Source: RYN-133 sp036497285 (GTDB lineage Bacteria; Actinomycetota; Actinomycetes; Mycobacteriales; Jatrophihabitantaceae). Taken from it: 64,000 nucleotides of DNA. Below are positions 8,275-16,880 of the stretch, one piece after another. The number at the start of each line of letters is the position of its first letter. Position 1 is the first letter of the stretch. Both the position numbers and the translations under genes were made by a program. The DNA lies in NCBI GenBank assembly GCA_036497285.1, contig DASXJR010000061.1:1-64000 (forward strand), in the 5' to 3' direction. Below the pieces are notes generated by a model. The model had not been told where the DNA came from, made no database searches, and saw only the letters and a program-made list of their open reading frames with translations.

Positions 8275-9104
8275 CCCACACCTCCAAGAACGGGTGTCTG
8301 TGGTGACACCGCTGACACGTCCGGGCCGAGGAAGCGCCGACGTAGCCGAAGGAAGGTATCGGACGGACCTGTGGTCCCGAATACGTGCGCCGGTGGTGTC
8401 GTCGGGTCGGACCGGTCGGTGCGCAGCAGATCATTCTCGGTCAACACCCGGTACACCTCCTTCGCTGTTTCCTCCGCGCTCGACACCAGTGTCACCGAGT
8501 CGCCCATCACGACCGACAGCAACCCGGTCAGCAGCGGGTAGTGAGTGCAGCCGAGCACGAGAGTGTCGACGTCGGCGGCGGTCAGCGGCGCGAGATACGA
8601 CTCGGCCAGGCCCAGCAATTGACGGCCGCTCGTGACGCCGCGCTCGACGAATTCGGCGAAGCGCGGGCAGGCGGCGCTGGAAACCGTGATGCCGTACCGG
8701 TCGGCGAACTGCCGATCGTAGGCCCCGCTCTCGATGGTCGCGATCGTGCCGATCACGCCGATCCGGCCCGTCCGAGTTGCGGCCGCCGCGCGGCGCAACG
8801 CCGGACCGATCACGTCGATGACCGGCACGTCGTAGCGGGCCCGCGCGTCGGGGAGGCTGGCGGCGGTCGCGCTGTTGCAGGCGATGACGAGTGCCTTGAC
8901 CCCGGAGCCGACCAGCTCGTCCATGACGGCCAGGGCGTGCCGGCGCACTTCGGCGATGGGCTTCGGGCCGTACGGGCTGTTGCGGGTGTCGCCGACGTAG
9001 TGCAACGTCTCGTCCGGCAGCTGGTCGAGCACGGCGCGCGCGACCGTCAGGCCGCCGACCCCGGAGTCGAACATGCCGATCGGGGCGCAGCGGTTTACAG
9101 GCAC
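8271..9104 (-). CDS. murI: Glutamate racemase
   Basis: Cofactor-independent Asp/Glu racemase of 277 residues supplying D-glutamate for peptidoglycan. Both catalytic cysteines are visible: Cys76 in IACNSATAAS and the second in LVLGCTHYPLL (about residue 185). Other signatures are IGMFDSGVGGL and YVGDTRNSPYG. The GTG start lies just before the conserved APIGMFDSG; longer in-frame extensions overlap the rhomboid gene and look non-coding. It lies 4 nt after the rhomboid stop and overlaps the MBL gene start. Confidence 0.96.
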   Translation of the reverse strand: MPVNRCAPIGMFDSGVGGLTVARAVLDQLPDETLHYVGDTRNSPYGPKPIAEVRRHALAVMDELVGSGVKALVIACNSATAASLPDARARYDVPVIDVIGPALRRAAAATRTGRIGVIGTIATIESGAYDRQFADRYGITVSSAACPRFAEFVERGVTSGRQLLGLAESYLAPLTAADVDTLVLGCTHYPLLTGLLSVVMGDSVTLVSSAEETAKEVYRVLTENDLLRTDRSDPTTPPAHVFGTTGPSDTFLRLRRRFLGPDVSAVSPQTPVLGGVG

Positions 9105-9108
9105 CGCT

Positions 9109-9777
9109 TCAGCGTACGGGCGATCGTCGCGTGCGCCCGCTATTCGTCGATTTACGCGGGTGCAGCAGCCAGGCCACGCCGATACCGGCGAGCGCCCCGC
9201 ACACGTGCGATTGCCACGACACCCGCGAGTCGACACTCGGCAGCAGGCTGCCGAGCAGCGTGCCGAAGAAGATCAGCAGCAAGACCGCGACCACGATCCA
9301 CCTGAGCCGGCGCGAGAAGATCGCGCGGGCCAGCAGGTAGCCGAGCCAACCGAAGATCATGCCGCTGGCGCCGACGATCACCTCGTTCGAGGGCGCGACC
9401 AGCCAGGTGGCGAATCCGCCCACCACGATGACCACCGCGGTGACGAACAGGAAGACCCGGACGCCCGACAGCAACAACGTCCAGCCGATCGCCAGCAGCG
9501 GCAGGGTGTTCGACAGCAGGTGCCCCCAGCTCTGGTGCAGGAACGGCTGGGTGACGACCCCCCACAGCCCGTCCACCTGGCGCGGCTTGAGGCCGAACCG
9601 GTTCCAGCTGTAGTCGTGGTCGGCGTTGAAGAACTGGATGACGTAGAGGATGAACGTGAACACGCCCATGACGATCAGTGCGCCCGTCCAGCTGGTCGGG
9701 TCGAAGCGCGGCTCGGACGTACCGCGTGCCTCGCGGTTGCGGCCGAACGGAAGAGCGAAAGGTTGCCGCGACGTCAC
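9109..9777 (-). CDS. Rhomboid-family intramembrane serine protease
   Basis: Polytopic membrane protein of 222 residues with about six hydrophobic segments. The catalytic dyad is visible: Ser in VGASGMIFGWLGYL (GxSG motif, TM4) and His in SHVCGALAGIGVAWLL (TM6). The loop-1 motif region HQSWGHLLSNTLPLL supplies the usual H..HL.N pattern. The order rhomboid–murI–MBL matches Rv1337–Rv1339. Rhomboids cleave transmembrane helices within the bilayer; the substrate is unknown. The GTG start is chosen at the beginning of a polar N-terminus of about 50 residues. Confidence 0.9.
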   Translation of the reverse strand: MTSRQPFALPFGRNREARGTSEPRFDPTSWTGALIVMGVFTFILYVIQFFNADHDYSWNRFGLKPRQVDGLWGVVTQPFLHQSWGHLLSNTLPLLAIGWTLLLSGVRVFLFVTAVVIVVGGFATWLVAPSNEVIVGASGMIFGWLGYLLARAIFSRRLRWIVVAVLLLIFFGTLLGSLLPSVDSRVSWQSHVCGALAGIGVAWLLHPRKSTNSGRTRRSPVR

Positions 9778-9799
9778 GACAAGAGGGTAAGGGCCGCGG

Positions 9800-11344
9800 T
9801 CACGAGGCTGCTGTGGCCTGCACGCTGATGGTGTGCCAGCCGGTGGCGCCGGCCGGGAAGACGCCCGCCGTCTGGCCGGTCTGCTGCATGCCCTTGGCGT
9901 CGGTGGCGCGCACCCGCAGCCGGTACGTGCCCGGCTTGGGCGGCGTCCAGGCCAGCACCCATTGCCGCCAGGTGTCAGTGGACGGGACGGTGGCGATCCG
10001 GGCCGGCTGCCACGGACCGTCGTCGACCTGCACCTCGACCTTCGATACGCCGACATGCTGGTCCCAGGCGACGCCGGCGATCGCGACCGGACGTCCCACG
10101 GGCACCGTCTTTCCCGAGCGGGGCGTGTCGATGCGCGACATGAGGTTGATCCGGGTTTCGAGCTGTCCGGACACCCAGCCGCCGTGCGGCCAGTAGGCCT
10201 GCTCGGCGACGAAGGTCGTCGCCTTGATGTCGACGACCCACTTGCAGGCCGAGACGTAGCCGTAGAGGCCGGGGACGACGATCCGCGCCGGGAAGCCGTG
10301 CTCGAGTGGCAGCGGCGCGCCGTTCATACCGATCGCGATCAGGGCGTCGCGGCCGTCCATCACCACCTGCGTGGGCGCGCCGATCGTCATGCCGTCGCTC
10401 GAGGTCAGCAGCAGCTGGTCGCTGTCGGGGTGGATACCCGCGTCGCGCAGCAGGTCGGCGAGCCGGGTGCCTTGCCAGAACGCGTTACCGACCAGGGGGC
10501 CGCCGACCGGGTTGGACACGCAACACAGCGTGATCCAGCGCTCGATCATGGGGCGTTTCAGCAGCTGGGCGTAGGTCAGCGTGAGTGGACGGTCGACCAT
10601 GCCGTGAATGCGCACCTGCCAGTCCTGGCTGCTCAGCTGCGGAACGCTGAGCGCGGTGTCGATCCGGTAGAAGGCACCGGCCGGTGTTGCCCACGGCAGG
10701 CCGCTCTTGCCGAGATCGGCGCCGCGGGGTACGACCGGGCCGGCGTTTGCCTTGGGCAACGCGATCTTGTTCCGCTCACTCGCCACGTCGAAGCGGGCGT
10801 GCTGCGCGTCGCGACCGCCGAAGCCGGTGACCGCCGCGAACGCTGCGGCGCCGACGCCACCGAGCAGGAAGGTGCGCCGGGCGGGGCTGGCGGCGTGGTT
10901 GGCGTCGGTGTCGACCTGGTCGAGCAGCCGCGTGAGCCAGACGAGCACCAATGCGGCTGCGAGGGCGCCGACGAGGGTGGGGATCACGTCCGTCCCTCGA
11001 CTGGCGTTGGCGTAGAGCGCACAGAACACGCCGAACGCAGCGAACAGGCCGATCCCGACGAGGCCCCACCACAGCCTGCGCTGCGCCAGGTCGCCGACGA
11101 TCGCGCCGAACACCGCGAGCACGACGACGATGCCGACGATCAGGTACGACTTGTCGTTGGTGCCGACGCTGCCGATCGCGGCGCGCTTGGCGTTCTCCGG
11201 GGTCAGCAGGATCAGCGCGTTGCCGACGGCGATCACGGGCGCCGCAGCCGGACGGACGAACACCGCCACCAGTTCGCCGACGCCGAGCGCGACCGCTGCG
11301 CTGAGCACCCCGATCAGTGCACCCCAGAGCCGCTGATGCCTCAC
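9800..11344 (-). CDS. Membrane-anchored sulfite-oxidase-family molybdopterin oxidoreductase
   Basis: 514 residues. The first ~165 residues hold about four or five transmembrane helices, followed by an arginine pair and another hydrophobic stretch (PARRTFLLGGVGAAAF). A sulfite-oxidase-type molybdopterin domain follows, with the Mo-ligand cysteine in TLCCVSNPVGG, plus GHGFPARIVVPGLYG-like and KWVVDI motifs. The C-terminal ~100 residues form an Ig-like Mo-co dimerisation domain (VGVSKVEVQVDDGPW). The catalytic part probably faces outside. Similar genes are usually called 'molybdopterin-dependent oxidoreductase'; the substrate is unknown (sulfite, or oxidised methionine in MsrP relatives). It interrupts the otherwise mycobacteria-like cysM–rhomboid order. 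Confidence 0.88.
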   Translation of the reverse strand: MRHQRLWGALIGVLSAAVALGVGELVAVFVRPAAAPVIAVGNALILLTPENAKRAAIGSVGTNDKSYLIVGIVVVLAVFGAIVGDLAQRRLWWGLVGIGLFAAFGVFCALYANASRGTDVIPTLVGALAAALVLVWLTRLLDQVDTDANHAASPARRTFLLGGVGAAAFAAVTGFGGRDAQHARFDVASERNKIALPKANAGPVVPRGADLGKSGLPWATPAGAFYRIDTALSVPQLSSQDWQVRIHGMVDRPLTLTYAQLLKRPMIERWITLCCVSNPVGGPLVGNAFWQGTRLADLLRDAGIHPDSDQLLLTSSDGMTIGAPTQVVMDGRDALIAIGMNGAPLPLEHGFPARIVVPGLYGYVSACKWVVDIKATTFVAEQAYWPHGGWVSGQLETRINLMSRIDTPRSGKTVPVGRPVAIAGVAWDQHVGVSKVEVQVDDGPWQPARIATVPSTDTWRQWVLAWTPPKPGTYRLRVRATDAKGMQQTGQTAGVFPAGATGWHTISVQATAAS

Positions 11345-11430
11345 GGCCCTATATTCGCGCGGCGCACGCGGTCAGGTTCCGCCGCCCAGCAAACTCTCAG
11401 CTCGTCCCGCGCCCGATCGGCCGCCCGTGT

Positions 11431-11506
11431 GCGATGAGTGGCGCGTTTGATCGGTGAGTGGCGCGATATTTCGCGCCACTCACCCCCAAACCGCGCCACT
11501 CATCGC
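11431..11506. repeat. Dispersed four-arm palindromic element, family B copy 1
   Basis: The outer arms GCGATGAGTGGCGCG and CGCGCCACTCATCGC are perfect 15-nt inverted repeats. Nested inside are 14-nt arms GGTGAGTGGCGCGA and TCGCGCCACTCACC around a TATT loop. The repeating unit is GAGTGGCGCG, present twice in each orientation. It lies in the ~220-nt gap between cysM (3' side) and the molybdopterin oxidoreductase (5' side). A second, shorter copy is at 44879-44930. No T-tract was seen. Confidence 0.9.
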
Positions 11507-11566
11507 AGTCCAACGCTGGAAGCGAAGCGAGTGGGTCAGATGCCGGTCCGCATTCGGCGGATCGGG

Positions 11567-12529
11567 TCAAGCCCAGAGCTGGCCTTCGAGCTTCTCTGCC
11601 GCCTGCTGGAGGGAACCGCTGTACGCGCCGGTGCTCAGGTACTTCCATCCGCCGTCGCAGACGACGAACGCGATGTCGCCGCGTTCGGTCTCCTTCGCGG
11701 CCACCCGATCGGCGATCGACAACGCCGCGTGCAGGATCGCGCCGGTCGAGATGCCGGCGAAGATGCCCTCGTGCTCGATCAGATCGCGCGTGCGTCGCAG
11801 CGCGTCGTAGGACGTGACCGAGAACCGCGAGGTCAGCACCGAGTCGTCGTAGAGCTCCGGAACGAAGCCCTCGTCGATGTTGCGCAGCCCGTACACCAGC
11901 TCGCCGTAGCGCGGCTCGGCGGCGACCACCGCAACGTCCGGTGCCTTCTCGCGCAGGTACCGTCCGGTACCCATCAACGTGCCCGTCGTGCCCAGCCCGG
12001 CGACGAAGTGCGTGATCGTCGGCAGGTCTCGCAGCAGTTCGGGGCCGGTGCCCTCGTAATGCGCGAGCGCGTTCGCCGGGTTGCCGTACTGGTAGAGCAT
12101 CACCCAGTCGGGGTTCTGCTCGGCGAGCTGCTTGGCCGTCGCCACGGCCTGGTTCGAACCACCCGCCGCGGGCGAGGAGATGATCCGCGCGCCGAACATC
12201 TCGAGCAGCTGGCGTCGCTCGATCGAGGTGTTCTCGGGCATCACGCAGACCAGCCCGTAGCCGCGCAGCTTCGCCACCATCGCGAGCGAGATCCCCGTGT
12301 TGCCGGACGTGGGCTCGAGGATCGTGCAACCCGGGGTCAGCCGGCCGTCCGCCTCGGCCGCACGCACCATGGCGAGCGCCGCGCGATCCTTGATCGAGCC
12401 GGTCGGGTTGCGGTCCTCGAGCTTTGCCCACAACCGGACCGGGTACTCGCCCGTCCAGCGCGGAGACAGCCGCGGTAACCCGACGAGCGGGGTGTCCCCC
12501 GTCGCCTCGATCAAAGAGTCGTAACGCAT
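11567..12529 (-). CDS. cysM: CysO-dependent cysteine synthase (O-phosphoserine sulfhydrylase)
   Basis: PLP-dependent beta-replacement enzyme of 320 residues. The PLP lysine is in LEDRNPTGSIKDRAAL, with the substrate loop EPTSGNTGISL and the phosphate-binding GLGTTGTLMGTGRYL. Immediately upstream, with no spacer, is a CysO-like sulfur carrier, and before that the Mec+ protease, the set known from Mycobacterium. There CysM uses O-phosphoserine and CysO thiocarboxylate to make CysO-Cys, and Mec+ releases cysteine. This route is considered robust under oxidative stress. Confidence 0.94.
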   Translation of the reverse strand: MRYDSLIEATGDTPLVGLPRLSPRWTGEYPVRLWAKLEDRNPTGSIKDRAALAMVRAAEADGRLTPGCTILEPTSGNTGISLAMVAKLRGYGLVCVMPENTSIERRQLLEMFGARIISSPAAGGSNQAVATAKQLAEQNPDWVMLYQYGNPANALAHYEGTGPELLRDLPTITHFVAGLGTTGTLMGTGRYLREKAPDVAVVAAEPRYGELVYGLRNIDEGFVPELYDDSVLTSRFSVTSYDALRRTRDLIEHEGIFAGISTGAILHAALSIADRVAAKETERGDIAFVVCDGGWKYLSTGAYSGSLQQAAEKLEGQLWA

Positions 12530-12805
12530 TCAGCCGCCGGCGACTGCGGGCAGGACCGTGACCGAGTCGCCGTCCTTCAGGGAGGTGTCGAGGGAGCCGG
12601 TGAACCGGACGTCCTCGTCGTTCACATAGACGTTCACGAAGCGGTGAAGACCGCCCTCGTCGGTGATCAGACGTCCCTTGAGACCGGCGTAGTTGCCGTC
12701 CAGGTCGTCGATGAGCGCGGCGAGGGTGTCACCCTTCGCCTCGACGGTCTTCTCGCCGCCGGTGTACGAACGCAGGATGGTGGGGATCTTGACCTCGATG
12801 GCCAT
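12530..12805 (-). CDS. cysO: ThiS/MoaD-like sulfur carrier protein for cysteine synthesis
   Basis: Ubiquitin-fold sulfur carrier of 91 residues ending in AVAGG. The C-terminal Gly-Gly is the site of thiocarboxylate formation. Features include IEVKIPTILRSYTGG at the start, VNVYVNDEDVRF and LKDGDSVTVLPAVAGG. The ATG giving MAIEV is chosen because a GGAG-type site precedes it. It abuts cysM with zero spacing. In Mycobacterium, CysO-COSH donates sulfur to O-phosphoserine on CysM. Confidence 0.94.
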   Translation of the reverse strand: MAIEVKIPTILRSYTGGEKTVEAKGDTLAALIDDLDGNYAGLKGRLITDEGGLHRFVNVYVNDEDVRFTGSLDTSLKDGDSVTVLPAVAGG

Positions 12806-12929
12806 GTTTGGAGGACTCCTATGGTCTGGTGTCTTCAGGGGCAACAAACGAGCGCGCGAAAGTATTCAGCGACAGTCGTAGCGCAGGTCGGCGCCACGGT
12901 GTCCGAGCAGGACTCGCTCGATCTGTGCC

Positions 12930-13343
12930 TCATGCATGGGTGTCGACCACCTCGACAGGCTCTTCGGTGACTTTGCCGTCGACGATGCGGTACGAGCGGA
13001 ATTCGTCGTCGTCGGAACGGGTCGACACGAGCACGTAATGCGCGTTCGGCTCCGAGGCGTACGAGATGTCGGTTCGCGAGGGGTAGGCCTCGGTCGCGGT
13101 GTGCGAGTGATACACCACGACAGGATCCTCGTCGTTGGCGTCCATCTCTTTGTACAGCTGCAGCAGGTCGGCCGAGTCGAACTCGTAGAACGTCGGCGAC
13201 CGCGCCGCGTTGAGCATCGGGACGAACCGGTCGGGTCTGTCGGACCCGGCCGGACCGGCCACCACGCCGCACGCTTCGTCCGGGTGATCCCGGCGGGCGT
13301 GCGCGACGATGGCGTCGCGGGTGGCCCGGTCGATGCGCAGCAT
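12930..13343 (-). CDS. mec: JAMM/MPN+ zinc metalloprotease Mec+ (CysO-cysteine hydrolase)
   Basis: 137-residue JAB1/MPN/Mov34 metalloprotease. The JAMM motif is complete: HSH, then seven residues, then S-x-x-D (VVYHSHTATEAYPSRTD), with the upstream Glu in HPDEACGVVAG. Mycobacterial Mec+ cleaves cysteine from the C-terminus of CysO. It lies 124 nt before cysO; that gap holds only the cysO ribosome-binding region. Confidence 0.93.
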   Translation of the reverse strand: MLRIDRATRDAIVAHARRDHPDEACGVVAGPAGSDRPDRFVPMLNAARSPTFYEFDSADLLQLYKEMDANDEDPVVVYHSHTATEAYPSRTDISYASEPNAHYVLVSTRSDDDEFRSYRIVDGKVTEEPVEVVDTHA

Positions 13344-13370
13344 AGCTCCGAGTTTACGGGGCCTTCCGGG

Positions 13371-13853
13371 TCAACCCATGAGTGATGTGACGAGCATGTC
13401 CTGCAGCGCCGTTAGCCACACGTAGCGCGCGCGGATCTGCACGTCCGGGTCATCCGCGTCCAGGGCGTAGTCGTCGTCCTCGCTGATGTTGAGCCGTGTA
13501 CCGAAGCTGAGCCGCATGTCGTTGAGCACCCGGATCCATCGGTCGACCGATTCGGCGTCGAGCGAGATCTCGGTGCGCACCAGCGACCGGGCGCTCAGCA
13601 GCTCGGCCAGGCACCGATCCGCGCGGTCCGACCTGTCCTGGCGCAGGCCCGATTCGGTGATCTCGCGGAACGCCTCCGCGGACTCGTCGTCCTCGTACGC
13701 GGCGGGGAACAGCCGCTGATGCACCGGGTCGTCCGCGTCCAGCGTGTCGGGTTCCAGCTCGTCCTGAAGATCGCTGAGCAGCTGTGCGAGCACATGGGAC
13801 TCGGCGAGGCTCAGCCGCAGTCGGGTCGTCTGGCCGGATCGGGCGACTTTCAC
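13371..13853 (-). CDS. DUF2017 family protein
   Basis: 160-residue acidic, mostly helical protein corresponding to Rv1332, conserved between ClpS and the Mec/CysO/CysM genes in many actinomycetes. Features: LRLSLAESHVLAQLLSDL at the N-terminus, HQRLFPAAYEDD in the middle and RARYVWLTALQDMLV at the end, a pattern shared by the family. The GTG start lies 4 nt after the clpS stop. Biochemical function is not established; context suggests a link to proteolytic adaptor or amino-acid functions. Confidence 0.88.
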   Translation of the reverse strand: MKVARSGQTTRLRLSLAESHVLAQLLSDLQDELEPDTLDADDPVHQRLFPAAYEDDESAEAFREITESGLRQDRSDRADRCLAELLSARSLVRTEISLDAESVDRWIRVLNDMRLSFGTRLNISEDDDYALDADDPDVQIRARYVWLTALQDMLVTSLMG

Positions 13854-13857
13854 CCGA

Positions 13858-14160
13858 TCAGGCGTCCTTCTTCAGCGTCGCCCACAGGCCGTAACCGTGC
13901 AGGGTGTTGACGTCGAGCTCCATCCGCTCGCGGGTGCCGTGCGAGACCACGGCGCGTCCGCGCTGGTGCACGTCGAGCATGAGCTTCTCGGCCTTCGATT
14001 TGTCGTATCCGAACACCGTCATGAACACATGGGTGACGTAGGACATGAGGTTGATCGGGTCGTTCCAGACGATGGTGATCCAGGGTTGGTCCGGCGCGAC
14101 CACCGACTCGGGCATCTGCTCGACCTCGGTGGTGCGTTCGGGTGCGATCGTCCCCGCCAT
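13858..14160 (-). CDS. clpS: ATP-dependent Clp protease adaptor ClpS
   Basis: About 100 residues. The ClpS core is clear: PWITIVWNDPINLMSYV (N-end-rule binding region), FGYDKSKAEKLMLDVHQRGRAVVSHGTRERMELDVNTLHGYGLWATL. ClpS delivers N-degron substrates to ClpAP or ClpCP. The ATG giving MAGTIAPE is preferred; a longer reading would run into the divergent pncB gene. It heads the clpS–DUF2017–mec–cysO–cysM run. Confidence 0.93.
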   Translation of the reverse strand: MAGTIAPERTTEVEQMPESVVAPDQPWITIVWNDPINLMSYVTHVFMTVFGYDKSKAEKLMLDVHQRGRAVVSHGTRERMELDVNTLHGYGLWATLKKDA

Positions 14161-14185
14161 CCACCCATCGTGACACGATTCGGCT

Positions 14186-15463
14186 ATGCCCGTGCCGACC
14201 ACCGCGCTGCTCACCGACCAGTACGAGTTGACGATGCTCGGATCTGCGCTCCGGGACGGTTCTGCGCACCGGCAGTGCGTGTTCGAGGTCTTCGCGCGTC
14301 GGCTGCCGAACGGGCGCCGTTACGGCGTCGTCGGTGGCACCGCTCGCGTACTCGACGCGGTCGCGCGGTTCCGCTTCGACGACGAGACCCTGAGTTTCCT
14401 GCGCCAGCGCGAGATCATCGACCAGGAAACCGCCGACTACCTCGCCGAGTACCGCTTCCGTGGCGACATCGTCGGCTACCGCGAGGGCGAGCTGTACTTC
14501 CCGTACTCGCCCGTGCTGACCGTGTCGGCGAGCTTTGCCGAAGCTGTTGTGCTCGAGACAGTGATCTTGTCAATCCTCAACCACGACACGGCAATCGCCT
14601 CGGCCGCAGCGCGCATGGTGGTGGCGGCAGGCGGGCGTCCGATCATCGAGATGGGCTCGCGCCGCACCCACGAGCGAGCGGCGGTGGCTTCGGCCCGCGC
14701 GGCCTATATCGCGGGATTCGCGTCGACCTCCAATCTCGCCGCCGCCCGGCGCTACGGCATTCCGACCGCCGGCACCGCCGCGCACGCGTTCACGCTGCTG
14801 CACGACGACGAGCGCGCCGCTTTCGCCGCACAACTGGCCACCATGGGCAGCGGCACGACCCTGCTCGTCGACACCTACGACATCACGCGCGGCATCGAGT
14901 TCGCGGTCGAAGCGGCCGGCCCCGAGCTGGGCGCGATCCGGATCGACTCGGGCGATCTCGCTGTGACGGCGCGGCATTCGCGCGAGTTGCTCGACAAACT
15001 CGGTGCCACGGGCACGCGCATCGTCGTCAGCGGCGACCTGGACGAGTTCTCGATCGCGGCGCTGGCCGCCGCGCCCGTCGACGTGTACGGCGTGGGGACG
15101 GCGCTGGTCACCGGCTCGGGTGAGCCGACCGCGAACATGGTCTACAAGCTGGTCGAGGTGGACGGGCGCCCGGTGGCCAAGCGCTCCGAGCACAAGGCCA
15201 GCCAGGGCCGGCGCAAGACCGCGCTGCGGGCGCACAAGCCCAGCGGCACCGCGATCGAGGAGATCGTCGTCGCGGGCCCCGCCTCGCCGGGTGAGGGTGA
15301 GCAGCTGCTGCAGATCCCGCTGTTACGCGGCGGCGAGCCGGTCGACGGTGTGCCAAATCTCGCGCAGTCCCGCGAGTACCTGCGCGCCGCGACCGTCACG
15401 CTGCCCTGGGACGGGCTCAAACTGTCCCGCGGGGAACCTGCAATCCCCACCCGCTTCGGCTGA
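14186..15463 (+). CDS. pncB: Nicotinate phosphoribosyltransferase
   Basis: 425-residue type II phosphoribosyltransferase forming nicotinate mononucleotide from nicotinate and PRPP (Preiss-Handler NAD salvage). Landmarks: LLTDQYELTMLGSAL at the N-terminus, FEVFARRLPNGRRYGVVGG, EMGSRRTHERAAV with the catalytic His environment, and IRIDSGDL for phosphoribosyl binding. It is divergent from clpS with only 25 bp between start codons, as pncB1 and clpS are in Mycobacterium. No convincing ribosome-binding site is visible, so translation may be leaderless. Confidence 0.94.
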   Translation: MPVPTTALLTDQYELTMLGSALRDGSAHRQCVFEVFARRLPNGRRYGVVGGTARVLDAVARFRFDDETLSFLRQREIIDQETADYLAEYRFRGDIVGYREGELYFPYSPVLTVSASFAEAVVLETVILSILNHDTAIASAAARMVVAAGGRPIIEMGSRRTHERAAVASARAAYIAGFASTSNLAAARRYGIPTAGTAAHAFTLLHDDERAAFAAQLATMGSGTTLLVDTYDITRGIEFAVEAAGPELGAIRIDSGDLAVTARHSRELLDKLGATGTRIVVSGDLDEFSIAALAAAPVDVYGVGTALVTGSGEPTANMVYKLVEVDGRPVAKRSEHKASQGRRKTALRAHKPSGTAIEEIVVAGPASPGEGEQLLQIPLLRGGEPVDGVPNLAQSREYLRAATVTLPWDGLKLSRGEPAIPTRFG

Positions 15464-15501
15464 TCCGGCACCGCGGATCACCGCACCCGTACGGTTGGGA
15501 C

Positions 15502-16074
15502 ATGCGCGCGATTGTCGTGGTCGACGTCCAGAACGACTTCTGCGAGGGCGGTTCACTCGCCGTCGCCGGCGGGACGGACACGGCGAAGGCGATCTCGAGC
15601 TATCTGGCCACTGCCGACGCCGACCACTTCGTCGCCACTCGCGACCATCACATCGAACCGGGCGCGCACTTCTCGGACACCCCCGACTACGTCGACAGCT
15701 GGCCGCAGCACTGCGTCGCCGGCACGGACGGTGTCGAACTGCATCCCGCGTTCGACACCGCCCGGATCGAGGCCGTCTTCGACAAGGGCCACCAAGCGGC
15801 GGCGTACTCCGGCTTCGAGGCAGGCCAGGACGGCGTGCTGCTGGGCGACTGGCTGCGCGATCAAAGCGTCACCGACGTCGAGATCGTCGGAATCGCCACC
15901 GACCACTGTGTACGGGCGACCGCCCTCGACGCGGTGGCCCAGGGCTTCGCGACCACGGTGCGCCTGGACCTGACCGCGGGGATCGCACGTGCGAGCGTCG
16001 ATACCGCGTTGGAGCAGTTGGCCGCGGCCGGCGTCAGTCTCGTCGGCGAGCCGATCGTCGCCACTCACGACTAG
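15502..16074 (+). CDS. pncA: Nicotinamidase (isochorismatase superfamily)
   Basis: 190-residue cysteine hydrolase converting nicotinamide to nicotinate. The catalytic triad is Asp8 in VVDVQNDF, Lys in VFDKGH and Cys in IATDHCVRATALDA. The metal site is suggested by D-x-H in the TRDHHIEPGAHF region. It follows pncB by 38 nt on the same strand, so the two consecutive NAD-salvage steps are co-encoded. Cytosolic. Confidence 0.94.
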   Translation: MRAIVVVDVQNDFCEGGSLAVAGGTDTAKAISSYLATADADHFVATRDHHIEPGAHFSDTPDYVDSWPQHCVAGTDGVELHPAFDTARIEAVFDKGHQAAAYSGFEAGQDGVLLGDWLRDQSVTDVEIVGIATDHCVRATALDAVAQGFATTVRLDLTAGIARASVDTALEQLAAAGVSLVGEPIVATHD

Positions 16075-16106
16075 CTCGCAACCGGGCGGCGGATTACGGT
16101 CGACGT

Positions 16107-16787
16107 ATGAGCCAGCCCTACGGTGAGCAGCCCGGCGGCGACCCGACCATTCGTTTCGGCGATCCCTACCGCGACCAGCCTCAACAGTCGCAGCAGGGTT
16201 ATGGCCAACATTCTGGCCAGCAGTACGGCCAGCAGGGTTACGGCCAACCGCAATACGGCCAACAGCAGTACGGCCAACAGCAGTACGGTCCACAGCCGCG
16301 CTACTCGGCCGCCGCGAACGCCTACGGCGCGCCGGTGGGCAGTGGTGCCCGCTTCGGTGTCGTGGGTACGACCCTCGCCGGTGTCGGTGCAGTCGTGCTG
16401 ATCATCGCTCTCACCGCGGTCAACTGGGTGAGCGGCAACGGGAGTTCCGCGAGCTTCAGCGACGTCCACAGCGCGCTCGACGCCAACTCCGCCGGAGCAG
16501 CCGGCGTCGCGAACGCGTACTTCTCGTGGCTCGCGTGGCTGCTCACGATCGTCACCGTGATCGTTGCGATCTGCGCCAACCTGCCCTCGCCCGCTTCCGG
16601 GCCGCTGCAAGCGCTCGGTGCGGTTCTGGCCGCGGCCGCAATCGCGTTCACGTTCCTCGCCATCCGGCTCTCAACAAGCGGTAGCTATTCGGACTACATC
16701 TCCAACGCCTCGGTCGGGTTCTACCTGGCGATCGTCGGGTTCCTGCTGGTCGGGAGCGGCGCCCTGGTAGGTCCGAAAAGCCGCTGA
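16107..16787 (+). CDS. Small membrane protein with Tyr/Gln-rich N-terminal repeat tail
   Basis: 226 residues. The first ~70 are Tyr/Gln/Gly-rich, with about seven imperfect repeats of the type QYGQQ or GYGQ. Four hydrophobic segments follow (VVGTTLAGVGAVVLIIAL, WLAWLLTIVTVIVAIC, ALGAVLAAAAIAFTFLAI, FYLAIVGFLLVGSGALV). Between TM1 and TM2 lies a polar Ser-rich loop. No known catalytic motif is seen. It is organised like the next gene, suggesting a tandem duplication. The low-complexity tail resembles prion-like, condensate-prone sequences. Function is unknown. Confidence 0.85.
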   Translation: MSQPYGEQPGGDPTIRFGDPYRDQPQQSQQGYGQHSGQQYGQQGYGQPQYGQQQYGQQQYGPQPRYSAAANAYGAPVGSGARFGVVGTTLAGVGAVVLIIALTAVNWVSGNGSSASFSDVHSALDANSAGAAGVANAYFSWLAWLLTIVTVIVAICANLPSPASGPLQALGAVLAAAAIAFTFLAIRLSTSGSYSDYISNASVGFYLAIVGFLLVGSGALVGPKSR

Positions 16788-16880
16788 TGACCCGATTCGG
16801 CGCGACCGGCACGCCACGGTCGCCGATTTGTTCGGAGCGGTTCCTGTGAGATCGCTGCGACCTCCGCTAACGTCGCGGCC

